Shown here: positions 36,801-47,995 of the stretch, in pieces
Numbering within the stretch: the stretch's first letter is position 1
Layout: the number at the start of each line of letters is the position of its first letter
Origin: Apostichopus japonicus
Lineage: Eukaryota > Echinodermata > Holothuroidea > Aspidochirotida > Stichopodidae
Reading direction: 5' to 3'
Assembly: GCF_037975245.1 (NCBI RefSeq)
Contig: NC_092568.1
Location: 32,894,501-32,958,500, forward strand
Length of the DNA: 64,000 nucleotides
Program-made: the position numbers and the translations under genes
The notes under the pieces: generated by a model
What the model was told of the DNA's origin: nothing
Seen by the model: only the letters and a program-made list of their open reading frames with translations
Database searches by the model: none

Positions 36801-37930
36801 CAAGGTTTATAGACAGCTATCATGATAATTATTCTATACACAATATAGTATAAAACATGAAGAACCGTATATACATCCATGTGCGCATTATACCACCGCG
36901 GTATAGCAGATTATCTAACATAAAATGAAGCAAAGTACATATATAGGGGCCCTCAATGTGAATGGGTACCTAAGATCTGAAGGAAGGCAGGGACACAACC
37001 ACCATTTTCGTACTGGTTGGGGGGGTGGAGGGGGGGTAAGATGTTACCTTGTCTACGGGAGGTATCTGAGGGGGAGGGGCTGCCCCTCCCCACAGTGTTA
37101 GGACGTTTTCCAAATGAACATTCCTGCTGGAGTTTTCGTCCTTCCAAAAGTTTACGTTATTCCTAGACATTCAAGAGTATAACTATATCTCAGCGGTGAG
37201 AGAGAATGCAATGGTGCTGGCAGTCAAATTAGTGTATATATTTTTCGTAAAAATTGATATCGTAAGACGTATTTCAGAATCCGGGTTCGAATCAGTTTCA
37301 AGAAGTATTCTAAGAAGAACACACCACAGTGACATCAACTATCAGGAAAATGCAATGTCTGTATTATTTCAATAATTGATCTGCAAAGTAAGTGAATTGT
37401 TTTTTACACCCAATCCTTTACCGAGACATTATAAATTGTTACTTTACCATACATGTTTGGTTGGGATATACATATATTTATATTTATATAGATTGATAGA
37501 TAGATATATAAGGGATCACCTGACCAAGATCAGGTATTTCCATATAGAAATTGGTGACACCAGATATTTCGCAAGAACCACACTGAGGCTTCCACTTATA
37601 CCATGTATAATCTGTTCGGTACGGTTGGATTACGTGACCTCATACTTCCTTCGACGACTATACGTATATCTTGGATATGTTTGTACCATGATCGCGACAA
37701 TAATTTAGGAATATCATACCACAATTAGAGTGATGTTTATTCGCCCGAAAGGTGCCTAAAATGAATGTAATTAAGGTGATTTTTTTTCTGGGATGGAGGG
37801 GGTGAGAGTGAGGATGGATATATGGATTTAGATGCATCATATTATAAATGTATACCTGTTAAAGATAATAAATCCAGTTACAGATAATATGAGTGATATG
37901 CTTTTATCCTCACTGTGTAGTAATCAGTTG
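33843..37930. other. Gene-less stretch
   Basis: AT-rich sequence without recognisable exons. Small hairpin TTGGTTAA-AATTG-TTAACCAA near 34380-34400. G-rich block 37019-37100 paired with a GGCTGCCCCTCCCC end may be a decayed MITE, but I found no target duplication. Confidence 0.35.
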
Positions 37931-37937
37931 GTTATAA

Positions 37938-37975
37938 CATGGAGCTATAAACGAGATCTCGTTTATAGCTCCATG
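37938..37975. mobile_element. Palindromic micro-insertion, perfect 38-bp palindrome with 7-bp target duplication
   Basis: Arms CATGGAGCTATAAACGAGA and its exact reverse complement, no loop. Flanked by GTTATAA at 37931-37937 and 37976-37982. The longest copy in the window. Confidence 0.92.
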
Positions 37976-37982
37976 GTTATAA

Positions 37983-39113
37983 GAATTCCATAGCTCAAAG
38001 TCGTCCAACTGTCAAGGTGTTGAAATGTACAGGGTGTCATGATAATCTAAGCCATACATGCAACCGGTATACGGCGATTATGTCAAGTGCAATGCCCTAC
38101 GAGTAATTGTGGTATTGTGGTACTATACTGCAATGATGACAATGGTAAGAAAATATACTAAATATTTCCACTGTTTAACGTATGTCGTCTCTGAAAAGTT
38201 AAAGGTAATTGACCTTTCTGAATATAATGAAAAATTAAATGTTCATAACTCTACATGAGACTAAGTTCATATTTGTATAGGGATAAGGACCGTTGTATAA
38301 CCCCGATTAGCTTTCTGCGGGAATGTTCATAAACACGTACATGTATATTCGTATAGGGATAAGGATCGTTGTATAATCCTATAGGGGCACTTCCTATATT
38401 AGATTGATACCTGTATGGAGCACATGTATATAAAGGCTACTATACTGGTCCCTTAACTAAGAGAATCAATGGAATATTGTATATTCTAATCAGATAGTGA
38501 CCTTCCACACTGCAGAGGAACTGGGAGTGTTGTCATGTCTGTATTGGACGGAAATAATATCGCAAAGCTATCTTTTATCTTCTTGATCTTCTCGATGCTG
38601 TAAACAATAATATAAACGCACAAAAACACCACTATATTATTACGGTTCGTCGTCCAGAACAATATCTTCTTTCTCACCATAAACGTAGCGAGACCTATAT
38701 AACTGTTTATGGTCATGAACCTATATAGTTACACAATCCATAACAACGGGCTATATTTTGTTTTCCAGTTCCGCTTTGTTAACCCCGTGCTGCTTGATTC
38801 CCATGTACGGTGTTCAGTACGGTGTTCCTGTTTTTCTGTATTCTTCTTTATATTTTGGTTAACCAACTTGTTGAACTATTCCTATATTTTGGGCGAAACT
38901 CGTTCCTGTTTACGGCTTTGGCGGAATCGTCATCAGTTTCGCCTTATTGTTTTAGTTCCATACTTCCGTGAAAGCGCACGCAACATGTTGCTACTTTGAT
39001 CTGCAAAGTTACGAAGGTCACCTTCTGTATAGTTCTCTATTGAACTAATACTATGTATATGGTGTAACGTGCTTTTGATCTTCTTGATCAAGTATTAGAC
39101 CTAACTTGGGGTG
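37983..39113. other. Gene-less stretch
   Basis: A direct repeat of GTATAGGGATAAGGA occurs at about 38274 and 38351. Otherwise nothing recognised. Confidence 0.35.
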
Positions 39114-39366
39114 TTGGAGTGTTAGCTCAGTGGTTAACGCCGGTGCCTTTCAATCATAAGGTCCCCGGTTCGAGTCACTCCAAGATTAATGTATGTCGTC
39201 CAGTTACAGAGTTGTTGACAATTAACAATTCATAATCATGGACGTTAAATATAAATGTAAGAGACTGACTTAGGTCAGCTTGCGGCTTTGATAAGCCAAT
39301 GAGGCTTCTTCGCGAGTTCCTGTTTGCAGGAGGATCTAATATACATACATACATACACACATATAC
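39114..39366 (+). mobile_element. tRNA-derived SINE, full head and body
   Basis: Head 39114-39183 folds like a tRNA: acceptor arms TTGGAGTG and CACTCCAA pair fully, box A is TAGCTCAGTGG, box B is GGTTCGAGTC. The D stem is poor and the anticodon loop has 8 bases, so it is not a working tRNA gene. A body of about 60 bp leads into the domain shared with 11562-11656, and the tail is (CATA)n. Confidence 0.82.
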
Positions 39367-40140
39367 AACTTACTAAACAACAATATCTTGTCTCTCTATC
39401 TATCTACATTATGAGTAGCTCTAGTATACGGTATGTCGGTAACAGGGCTAGTGGGAGGAGGGGCCGAGGCCATCGCCGGGGAAGTATTATACCACTGATA
39501 CGGGGTTCACAACCCCGCCCCTTTTTTCATAAAAAAAAAACAATTGAGAGTTGTTATTAGCACTTAAGACTTTCATCCTAATTTTAGACCTAAATGTAGT
39601 CTTTCTATGGCCCAGAATGCACCATATCACTTCCAAACCCAGGTCGACCGTTTTTCTGGGGTATAGGACCCCATATCCCCTGCGCATACGTCTTCAACTG
39701 CCTCAGTCGATCGGTCACTGGGATCAGTTGCTGGAATTTTGAATTTACGGTCTAACCCCACCCCACCCGCACACCACCCCACCTTTGCAATCATTCGCTC
39801 GCCTGATCGGTATATACATGTGTATGATGTGAGAATACGTCCACATCTCTCCGCCAGTCTCAGATGATTTAATATTTTTCAATAGTTCGAACACTGCTTG
39901 AAACAAACTGCTATACGCGGTAACTGCCATTCTGACATGTTTGCAATGTAATGTATATAATCAACACATAATATCATTGCCGCAGAGCTCATATAGGACA
40001 AGGGCCCGATACTCCCCGAGGAGGGAGGATGGGGGGGGCAACTTCAATAGCAGGGAACACATGTCCGTCACATCTCAATTAATACCTATATACAGCGGCA
40101 GAATGCAGAGGCTTTTGATCGCTGACAATATTCCTTGAGG
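39367..40140. other. Gene-less stretch
   Basis: No exon recognised; a G run near 40032 and a CCCCACCCC block near 39757. Confidence 0.35.
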
Positions 40141-40331
40141 TACTTTTTAAGAAAAAGTCGTCCAGGAAAGAACCTGGGCACGAAAACCAAACTACCGAAC
40201 GACTTATCCGCTCTTAACCCCAGTCCCCTTGCATCGGGACTGTGACTGTGTGATCATCGTCGGGTGTGTATCACCATTCCCCTCGAAAGGGAACAGATGC
40301 TACATTATGATCTTAGCCAAAAGGCCGAGAG
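40141..40331 (-). mobile_element. U2 snRNA-headed SINE, copy 2 (minus strand)
   Basis: On the minus strand: CTCTCGGCCTTTTGGCTAAG, ATCATAATGTAGCATCTGTTC, CCTTTCGAGGGGAATGGTGA, CACACCCGACGATGATCAC and the terminal hairpin GCCCAGG...CCTGG with TTTTTCTTAAAAAG. Same order as copies 1 and 3. Target duplication not clear. Confidence 0.8.
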
Positions 40332-40570
40332 GTTGTTTCTAACTTCCGCGAGTTTGGATGAAAATGCATTGCCAAGGTGATTATTCCTATAACATCGACT
40401 ACATACACTGGCAACACCGAATTCCGAACATCGTGAATGAGGTAGCATATAATTTCCGGAAAGTTGACTTGAACATTTCCGGGCCGCTGTATTGATCATT
40501 AATAGGTTATATTCATTTGACCTTGTATAGGATATAAATGTGTAGAGCTACCGGTATCCGCGTAAAGATC

Positions 40571-40798
40571 CTCGCCTCAGTGTGTCCTGGTCCCGGAGGA
40601 GTCGCCTAATTCTTCCCCGACTGAATGTTAAAAAAATCTAAACGTCCCCCCTCCCCTCACCCCCTAACCGACTGAACGTTTTTTCCTCGACTAACGATGG
40701 ATATCAATCGCAAATTGGGTATGCGTGCATGCATGCATGCAGGCACCGCACCCCCCCCCCCCCCTTCACCCAACCACCCCACTTTGTGCACGCTACTG
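40571..40798. mobile_element. Possible decayed hAT-type MITE related to 9298
   Basis: Starts CAGTGTGTCC, ends GTGCACGCTACTG, with CTTCCCCGACTGAATG and a poly-C run inside, as at 9298-9528. No target duplication found. Contains (GCAT)n near 40724-40741. Confidence 0.4.
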
Positions 40799-41229
40799 GC
40801 TAGGTTATAACCCAAGTAGGGAAGGCGTATAAGGTTATGACACCGTATAAGGTTATGACAGCGTGCGAGAGATCACTAATTTTTGAGTCACCAAGTTCAT
40901 CTTCTTGGTCAAATAATGAAATACGTATATATATATATATGAATCATAATCGCCCACGCGGTGCGTGACCTTGGCAAAGTACCGTAATGGATAGGTCGTG
41001 CAGAAGTAGAGTGCTGCTAACGAAACAGTCACCACACAATAATATTATCGTTGTTATAAATAAATTACATGACATTTTACTTTAATCATTTTAGTATTTA
41101 CTTTCGATTGATTGACTTTTAGTTTCACTCTTTTTCCTGTTTTTTTTCCCCCTTATTCATTTTTTTAATTGTTATTGTCCTGGATTATTTCAACGCTGTG
41201 TAATCCAGGGCATCCGACTTTACATGTCC

Positions 41230-41885
41230 GCATCGAACCTGGTTCTAGTCTGAGACGAATACGAGACTCACATGTGCTATCATTGGCTGAGTGGGTCCCG
41301 ACCCAGGGTATACCCTGGAATACGAGACTCACACTATCATTGGCTGAGTGGATCCCGATCTAGGGTATACCCTGGAATACGAGACTCACACTATCATAGG
41401 CTGAGTGGATCCCGATCTAGGGTATACCCTGGAATACCAGGCTCGCACTATCATTGGCTGAGTGGATCCCGATCCAGGGTATACCCTGGAATACGAGGCT
41501 CACATTATCATAGGCCGAGTGGGTCCCGATCTAGGGTATACCCTGGAATACGAGGCTCACATTATCATAGGCTGAGTGGGTCCCGATCTAGGGTATACCC
41601 TGGAATACGAGGCTCACACTATCATAGGCTGAGTGGGTCTCGATCTAGGGTATACCCTGGAATACGAGGCTCACATTATCATAGGCCGAGTGGGTCCCGA
41701 TCTAGGGTATACCCTGGAATACGAGACTCACATTATCATAGGCCGAGTGGGTCCCGATCTAGGGTATACCCTGGAATACGAGACTCACATTATCATAGGC
41801 CGAGTGGGTCCCGATCTAGGGTATACCCTGGAATACGAGACTCACACTATCATAGGCCGAGTGGGTCCCGATCTATAGGGTATAC
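41230..41885. repeat. 57-bp minisatellite, about 11 copies
   Basis: Unit contains TGAGTGGGTCCCGATCTAGG, the palindrome GGGTATACCC, TGGAATACGAGRCTCACA and YTATCATAGGC. Copies start every 57 bp from about 41306 to 41877. Because 57 is a multiple of three, one frame stays open through all copies; there is no start context, splice signal or domain to support coding. Confidence 0.95.
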
Positions 41886-43700
41886 GCTGAGTCCAAGTTC
41901 GTAGACAATCTGACCAAAAATAAACATTTAGAAGAAGAAGTTAATTATTTGAAAAAAAACTGGGTGGGATAAATCACGTTATTATAACGCATGCATAGAA
42001 TAGATAAATACAAATTTGAACAGTGAGTTAGATTGTATGTCTGGCTATAACAGACTGATGAGGTAACCCTCAAAACAATGAAATTCCTACCAATTAACTC
42101 ACATTCCTTGTGAACAACGAACGAATACCAGCAAACCAGTTAATACCTTTTTTAATCTCCAAAATGGGCGTTGACATATTCACGCCCTTAATTTGTATAA
42201 GGGGTGCATACATTGATAGTGCACTATACAATAACAAACAGAAACCCCCACGGAATCCCGTCAGAATAATCGATGCGGTTATTTAGGTTATGACTAAACG
42301 TGCAAATAAAAGTCTAGTCATGAAGGGTGATTCCCTTTTTACCGATGACTCATGCAATCGGTTTACACAGTTATATCCAGGTGTCTAAAACTTGAGAAAA
42401 CCAGCCCTTGTTTTTTACTAATATGTGTGTTTGGGTGTATGTATGTATGTATGTTTGTGTGTATGTACGTATTTATGTATGTGTATCTGTATGCGTGTAT
42501 GTGTGGGTGCGTGTATGGGAGCATGTATGTGCAGGTGTGCGTTTGGTTTTAGTCTATTTTGCTTTCGCCGACGTCGTTAACCTGGTAAATGCAATTTTCT
42601 TTATAGTGTCCATTTAATACCGAAATAACATTTTTTTTTTGTTTACTACTACCGTCACTCCATGTTTTGTAAATACCATGCGAGAATAATTTGAATTGAA
42701 AAAAAAGGAGAAAATTGTAAGTTTCGTTCTTCTGTAACTTGTTTACGGTTGTATAATGACAAGTTACTATAGCCCTCTATCATTATAAAATGCGTTGGTC
42801 AATATAAAGCAATAAAGTACACCTTATTGTACACCATGGAGGATTCACTCCCATTGCTTGCTGGGAGTTTATTACGGAAATCGGGATATATGAGGGTGAG
42901 GGGAGGGGGAAGGACACAATCATTATGACGCTTATACTTTATGCACACGCAGTTTATTATGACAACGAAGTATAGGCATATACTGTTAGGATAGGACACA
43001 GGCAGTATATGTATACATGTTCGAATATATAATGCTAAAGAACACATAACGGTTACCAGCAGGGGGCGGAATGGGGGATGGATAACAGGTCATATGAATT
43101 ACCTTGTGATAATCCTGAAATTCAAGTCTATAGTAAATATATTTCTCTTGGAAAAAATACTTGACACAGTGTATTTTTTTCTTCTTATATAAGTAATTAT
43201 TATGCAACACAACAACGTACCACACTGGATTGATATGGGCAAGTCAACATCTCCAGTGTTTCCAAACTACTCTTGCCATAAATTTCAACCCGGTCGAACA
43301 CCAACCCTTCAATTTTTGACAGATTTTTGCACGGAATTATGCTAGTAGCCACTGTCAGGAACCACGTGTTTTGTCGTGACTTATGGCTTAATGAATGATT
43401 TTTGGTACAAATTCATTTGTGACATGACTATTAGAAACAAATGGTATACCACTTAAAAGTTTAAACACAGTGAGCATCATTCCTGGAGGAAAACCATTGG
43501 ACTATCGGCCGACAAATATATATATGATAATATATATATATATTAATATATATAGCTATATTTAAGCCAGCTCCTCGCATGCTGCAAATATCAATTAACT
43601 TAACACTTATTGATCACAAGTGACTTGCATAAATATTTGTGAAGGAAAAAAGTTGTTAAAATCTGCGTTTAGGTAGTCTGCTATACATAAACCTAAACAA
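41886..43700. other. Gene-less stretch
   Basis: (GTAT)n/(TG)n microsatellite at about 42426-42540. TA-rich palindromic tract 43518-43562. No exon recognised. Confidence 0.4.
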
Positions 43701-43708
43701 GTTATATC

Positions 43709-44011
43709 CAGGCGCGTAGCAAGGAATATGCCAAGGGAGGGGCGAACCTGTAGGCAAACTATCAGAGTCGTAGATAGGGCATTGGAAACTACCTAAGCGT
43801 AGCGCGACCATGAGTTGGCGCGAAGCGTACAGAAAATTTTGGCCGAAAATGCCTCCCAGATCGCTGGAAATGGCTTTCCCAGGCCGTGTTAGTTGCATCT
43901 AAGCATTTTCTATTTTGAAATTACTAGCGATATCATAAAAACATACAAAAAAATAAGCTCATTGGGGGGGGGGGGCGGTCGCCCCTTCGCCCCCCCTTAG
44001 CTACGCGCCTG
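43709..44011. mobile_element. hAT-type MITE, CAGGCGC family (303 bp)
   Basis: Ends CAGGCGCGTAGCAAGG and, from the right, CAGGCGCGTAGCTAAGG. Flanks GTTATATC and CTTATATC match at 7 of 8. Interior matches the reverse complement of the element at 62329-62621. Confidence 0.87.
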
Positions 44012-44014
44012 CTT

Positions 44015-44017
44015 ATA

Positions 44018-44066
<49 letters not shown>
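44015..44066. repeat. (TA)n microsatellite
   Basis: TA dinucleotides directly after the MITE at 43709; the TATATC duplication overlaps its start. Confidence 0.9.
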
Positions 44067-44690
44067 ATATATATTACAGAGGTTATTATTGTAACAAGCA
44101 TTATGAAACATTACACTGAACGTGCCACAGTTTCTATTTATACTTGTTGACAAGTATGTAGCCATGCATTAACCTAGTCCTATAACGTTCATTAATCAAT
44201 AGAATAAAAACAGATAATTGGACAAAACGTTAGTAGAATGATCTCCCTTAAACACATTAAAGAGAAAAACAAACACAAATTACATTTCCGTCTCCATACA
44301 AGGGCTCACGATTTTGTTCCGAACAGCTTGCCTTCTCAATCTTTCTGCTTTTCCTTGGTTACCTGCAATACACAACACAACAACAAAGCTTCGTTTCTCG
44401 ATAAACTGCAACGTCACATTATGTGCCGTGTGCAGATACAATAGTTCGGGCTAATATGAATATGCATTATTTGTTGTCACAACAGACATGCGTTAAATTA
44501 TTCCTAGTTACTAGCACTGAATTTAAGCTGATTCCAATTATTTAGTCAGTTTTGAGCATTATTTCCCAAATATTTTCTTATGAAATCTGCGTTTATAACC
44601 AACGAGAAAATTCCAGCTATAACCTTTGAAAAATATCGAAGGAATGTAAAAGAACGCACGCGTAGCTTCCTTGTTTACACTTTATCAGTG
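44067..44690. other. Upstream flank of the Fos-like gene
   Basis: No coding signal; likely intergenic and distal promoter sequence. Confidence 0.35.
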
Positions 44691-44696
44691 CCTCCT

Positions 44697-44706
44697 CCTA
44701 ATATGA
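44697..44706 (-). promoter_or_regulatory. CArG/SRE-like site upstream of the Fos-like gene
   Basis: Minus strand TCATATTAGG differs by one base from CCATATTAGG, the serum response element core of vertebrate FOS. It lies in a near-palindrome (CCTAATATGAATATTCATAT) with TTTCCG (ETS-type core GGAA on the other strand) 10-20 bp away. Position is about 70 bp before a TATA-like box. Confidence 0.4.
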
Positions 44707-44768
44707 ATATTCATATTCCTATTTCCGCAAAATGGCTTTGGTGCTAAGAATAGAACACGCACATAAGG

Positions 44769-44775
44769 TATATAG
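44769..44775 (+). promoter_or_regulatory. TATA-like box of the Fos-like gene
   Basis: TATATAG, about 220 bp before the ATG at 44991. It would place transcription start near 44800 and give a 5' UTR of about 190 bases. TATA-like strings are frequent here. Confidence 0.35.
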
Positions 44776-44990
44776 TGCAGAGATTATTACCGACAGCATC
44801 AGAATCAGTGACTAAGACTTGAGTCATCAGCAAGGATATACCTAACAAGTTTCAAAGGAAAATAACAGGGATTCCCACAGCGGAAGTGAAAAATCTTTAC
44901 AGCAAACAACTTTTCGTTCTTTTAACGGAGTTTTGCACTAACATTATAATTTTATAAGCGATTCCTAAGTCGAAACTGAACACCGTCTAA

Positions 44991-45107
44991 ATGGTCATGT
45001 ATCCCACTGTAACAATGCCTGCCGACAACGACTTTCACCAAAATCTGCCATCGGTAAGCGAAGTTTTGACGAGCATGGCGTCTGGAGTAATTGCATCTGA
45101 TTCGGAG
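44991..45107 (+). CDS. FOS: Fos-like gene, coding exon 1
   Basis: 39 codons, [15 protein letters not shown] to ASDSE; donor GAG|gtgagt at 45108. Not conserved enough on its own; assigned by phase, donor and position. Confidence 0.72.
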
Positions 45108-47939
45108 GTGAGTAATGGCTATATCATAGGTCAGGTAGAGGATTCCCCGTCTGATATATTTCTTAACCATTCTGCATCATGTGTATTGTGACAGGTATGA
45201 CAGGAAGCTAGTTGAGTTAGGACTAAGCCTAGGCTAGCTGATTAGCCCTAACGAAGTTCCTAGCTTAGACCTTAGGGCCTTAATTCCCTTACAAACCCTA
45301 AATTAATGTACCTCAGACTACGCCGCTTAACAAGTTGAATTTATAAGAAGCACGTCGCATATACATCTCTTTAATTTAGGTCATGTTAATCCATCGGTTA
45401 TTTGGTATTCAGATGCAATTGGAGAAAGGGCTCGAAGGTTTCAATATCCTGAACTGCAATTTAAATTGAGGTTTCGAAATAGTCTAATAAGATGCCGTTA
45501 TTTTATGCTTTCCCGACCATTTGTATTAAACATAAAGCATAAAATGTAACTACACATACGTTTTATCAGAAGAGATCATCACGATTTTGCTTTGAATAAA
45601 ATTCATGGAACCTCGAATTCGAACAAAATAATTAAACAAGTCGTGTTACTCTTGCTGCATACATTTCGAATGTTCTCTTGAATTTTTGTTTATACATAGG
45701 CTAGCCTATATACGCGACAAAAACCACGCGTTCAGTCCAAACGCAATTCAATTGTGAAGCTTCTTTTAGTAGCAGGAAACGTTAAAAATACTCTCACAGT
45801 GGAGACTCCCATACAATTACCGGTTATAGGCCTACACTACAGCTGTATGATAACTTATACAATACTCAAACGCACACACGTTATGTAGCAAGCACAGTAC
45901 GTACAGTGTATGTGGTTCAGAACACTATAGAAATCCCTTTCTGTATAGAGTAATACAAGTATTGTGCTTGTCCACGTTATTATGCCTAGGTACGTACACA
46001 CATTGTGTTCTGTATTACTGTGTGTTGTTACCATGCAGGCTATATGACCTTTGCTTCGTTCAAATCATCCAAGCAAACATTGTACACGTATGCCGTGTAC
46101 TATGATCTGTTTCGGATTTTCTCATGACCTTTGACGGAAAGAGAAAATAAATATTTGTTGAGGGGAGAACTGAACCTTGCAGGTTCGATGGAAATAGTGC
46201 AGACAAAAATACGACTTAGAAATGTGCTTAGAAATGTTAGAAATAAGAAACAATAACTAGGAAGTTACATGTGACTCGTAAACGAGGAATCAAGTAAATT
46301 TGGTTGGTATAGTTTGTTCATATGATCTGTTTACTGAAGGTTGGATAATATTCACAATGTTAGTCCTACACTACACTGGTACATGATTATTAAAGTGGTT
46401 CTGGGTTGATCATTGTGAGTACTCAATGGTAGAAGATGTTTGCTGAAAATACTTTACTGGTTGTTGTCAGTAGAACTTAGATGTTCCTAACATTGTAGAT
46501 CACTCCTTTTACAACAAAGACAGAAAAAAGGGCTTTCATTCAACATTAAATGAGGGGGGAAATAATAAACACATACATAAAACAGCAGGAAAAAAAAGAG
46601 GCGAGAGAAAAAGAGAAAGAAATAGAATAAGTTTGAAAAAATACATGTTCCATGCTTGAAGTGGTCCAGTAGTCTTTTGAACTTAAGAGGAGTGGGAGGT
46701 TCCTTGCTTGGGCAATGTGGGCGGAGTCTATTAGTAATTTCTAACGTGTGGTTATTATGGGGGATGATAGGGTCTAAAAGTGCAATAGAGCCGTCGGTGG
46801 TAGACAAGCCACTACATTTTATAAATACCAAAGTACAGGAAAGTTGCATCATCACTTGTATTGATCAGTTTGGAATTAGAAAGTCGCATCAAGATACCAC
46901 TAGAAGTAATTGTATTTTGGGAAAATATTTCGTGAAATTTTTAACTGTCAAGGTATCATGTATTATCTTTCCTGGTCATTTTCACAATGTAGAAATTTCA
47001 TTTGAAACTTAACAAGCAATCTGCTTTTAATTTGTTTATTTTGATTGATGATGTCTCGATTTAAAGATTTGTCATTTTTCTGAACGATGGTTACAATATA
47101 CAGCTTTGACTTAACAATTTGAGCTATTGACTGATTTTCATATCGAGAGACGATGCTTAGGACCGTATTAAATAATTGAGGGCGCTGAGTCGTATTACAA
47201 AAGCGGCACTGAAAATCGCTGATTTGTAACCTTCAAGCAAGACAGCTTGAAGGAAATAGTTCATTTTGGTGTGTTGCTTGTGACCTTACTGGTTGTCGAC
47301 GTGTGTAGCTCTACCTAGGAAAAAGAAAGTAATAAAAAACCCTAATATGCAGGAAACGGACATTGGTTTAGTACACAGATCGTTTTGTTCAACAGCACAG
47401 TATAACTGGTTTAACCGTTAGCGCTTCATTCTGTTTTTGTTTTCACAGAGATTTACCGGTTCGGAAGAATTAATGGATATATCAAGTGGTTACACCACCA
47501 GTGCTGTACATCACACCACACAGCATGCGATACCAACGTCTGTGATAACGCCTACCACATCTCTCGCGAATGGCTGGTTGGAAGCACAGAACAGCAACTT
47601 ACACGGAGGCTTCGTACCGCCGCCAGTGTCATCATCAAGCGGCATGTACGCCATTCCAACTAGCGCCATAAGGAGCGTACCCCAGAGTCAACAACGTATG
47701 ATTCCTGGCGCCAGACTCACTAAACAAGACTTGGATCTTCTGCGAATGTCACCTTCAAACAGCAGAAGAAGAATTCGAGACGATGAAGTAAGTATTAAAC
47801 TGAAGCTTCAATTTGTTAAATAATCGTCATGATTTTGTGCCCTCTCATGGCTAGGGACTAGGTTGTCTATAGGCTTGGCCATTAATTTGCAACGGGCAAT
47901 AATCTTTATTATTAAGTATATTAACTAACATGTAGAATG

Positions 47940-47995
<56 letters not shown>

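Noticed and set aside
39114-39183. Functional tRNA gene
   Set aside because: Acceptor stem and boxes A/B are good, but the D stem is weak and the anticodon loop has 8 bases; a SINE body and (CATA)n tail follow.
41272-41904. 210-codon frame in the 57-bp array; also considered as a CRISPR-like array
   Set aside because: Tandem repeat with no unique spacers, so not CRISPR; open only because 57 is a multiple of three. Eukaryotic context.
42838-42859. CATGGAGGATTCACTCCCATTG as another micro-insertion
   Set aside because: Arms pair poorly and flanks are not duplicated.
46487-47012. Overlapping frames on both strands inside Fos intron 1
   Set aside because: No homology recognised, and neither can be spliced into the Fos frame sensibly.
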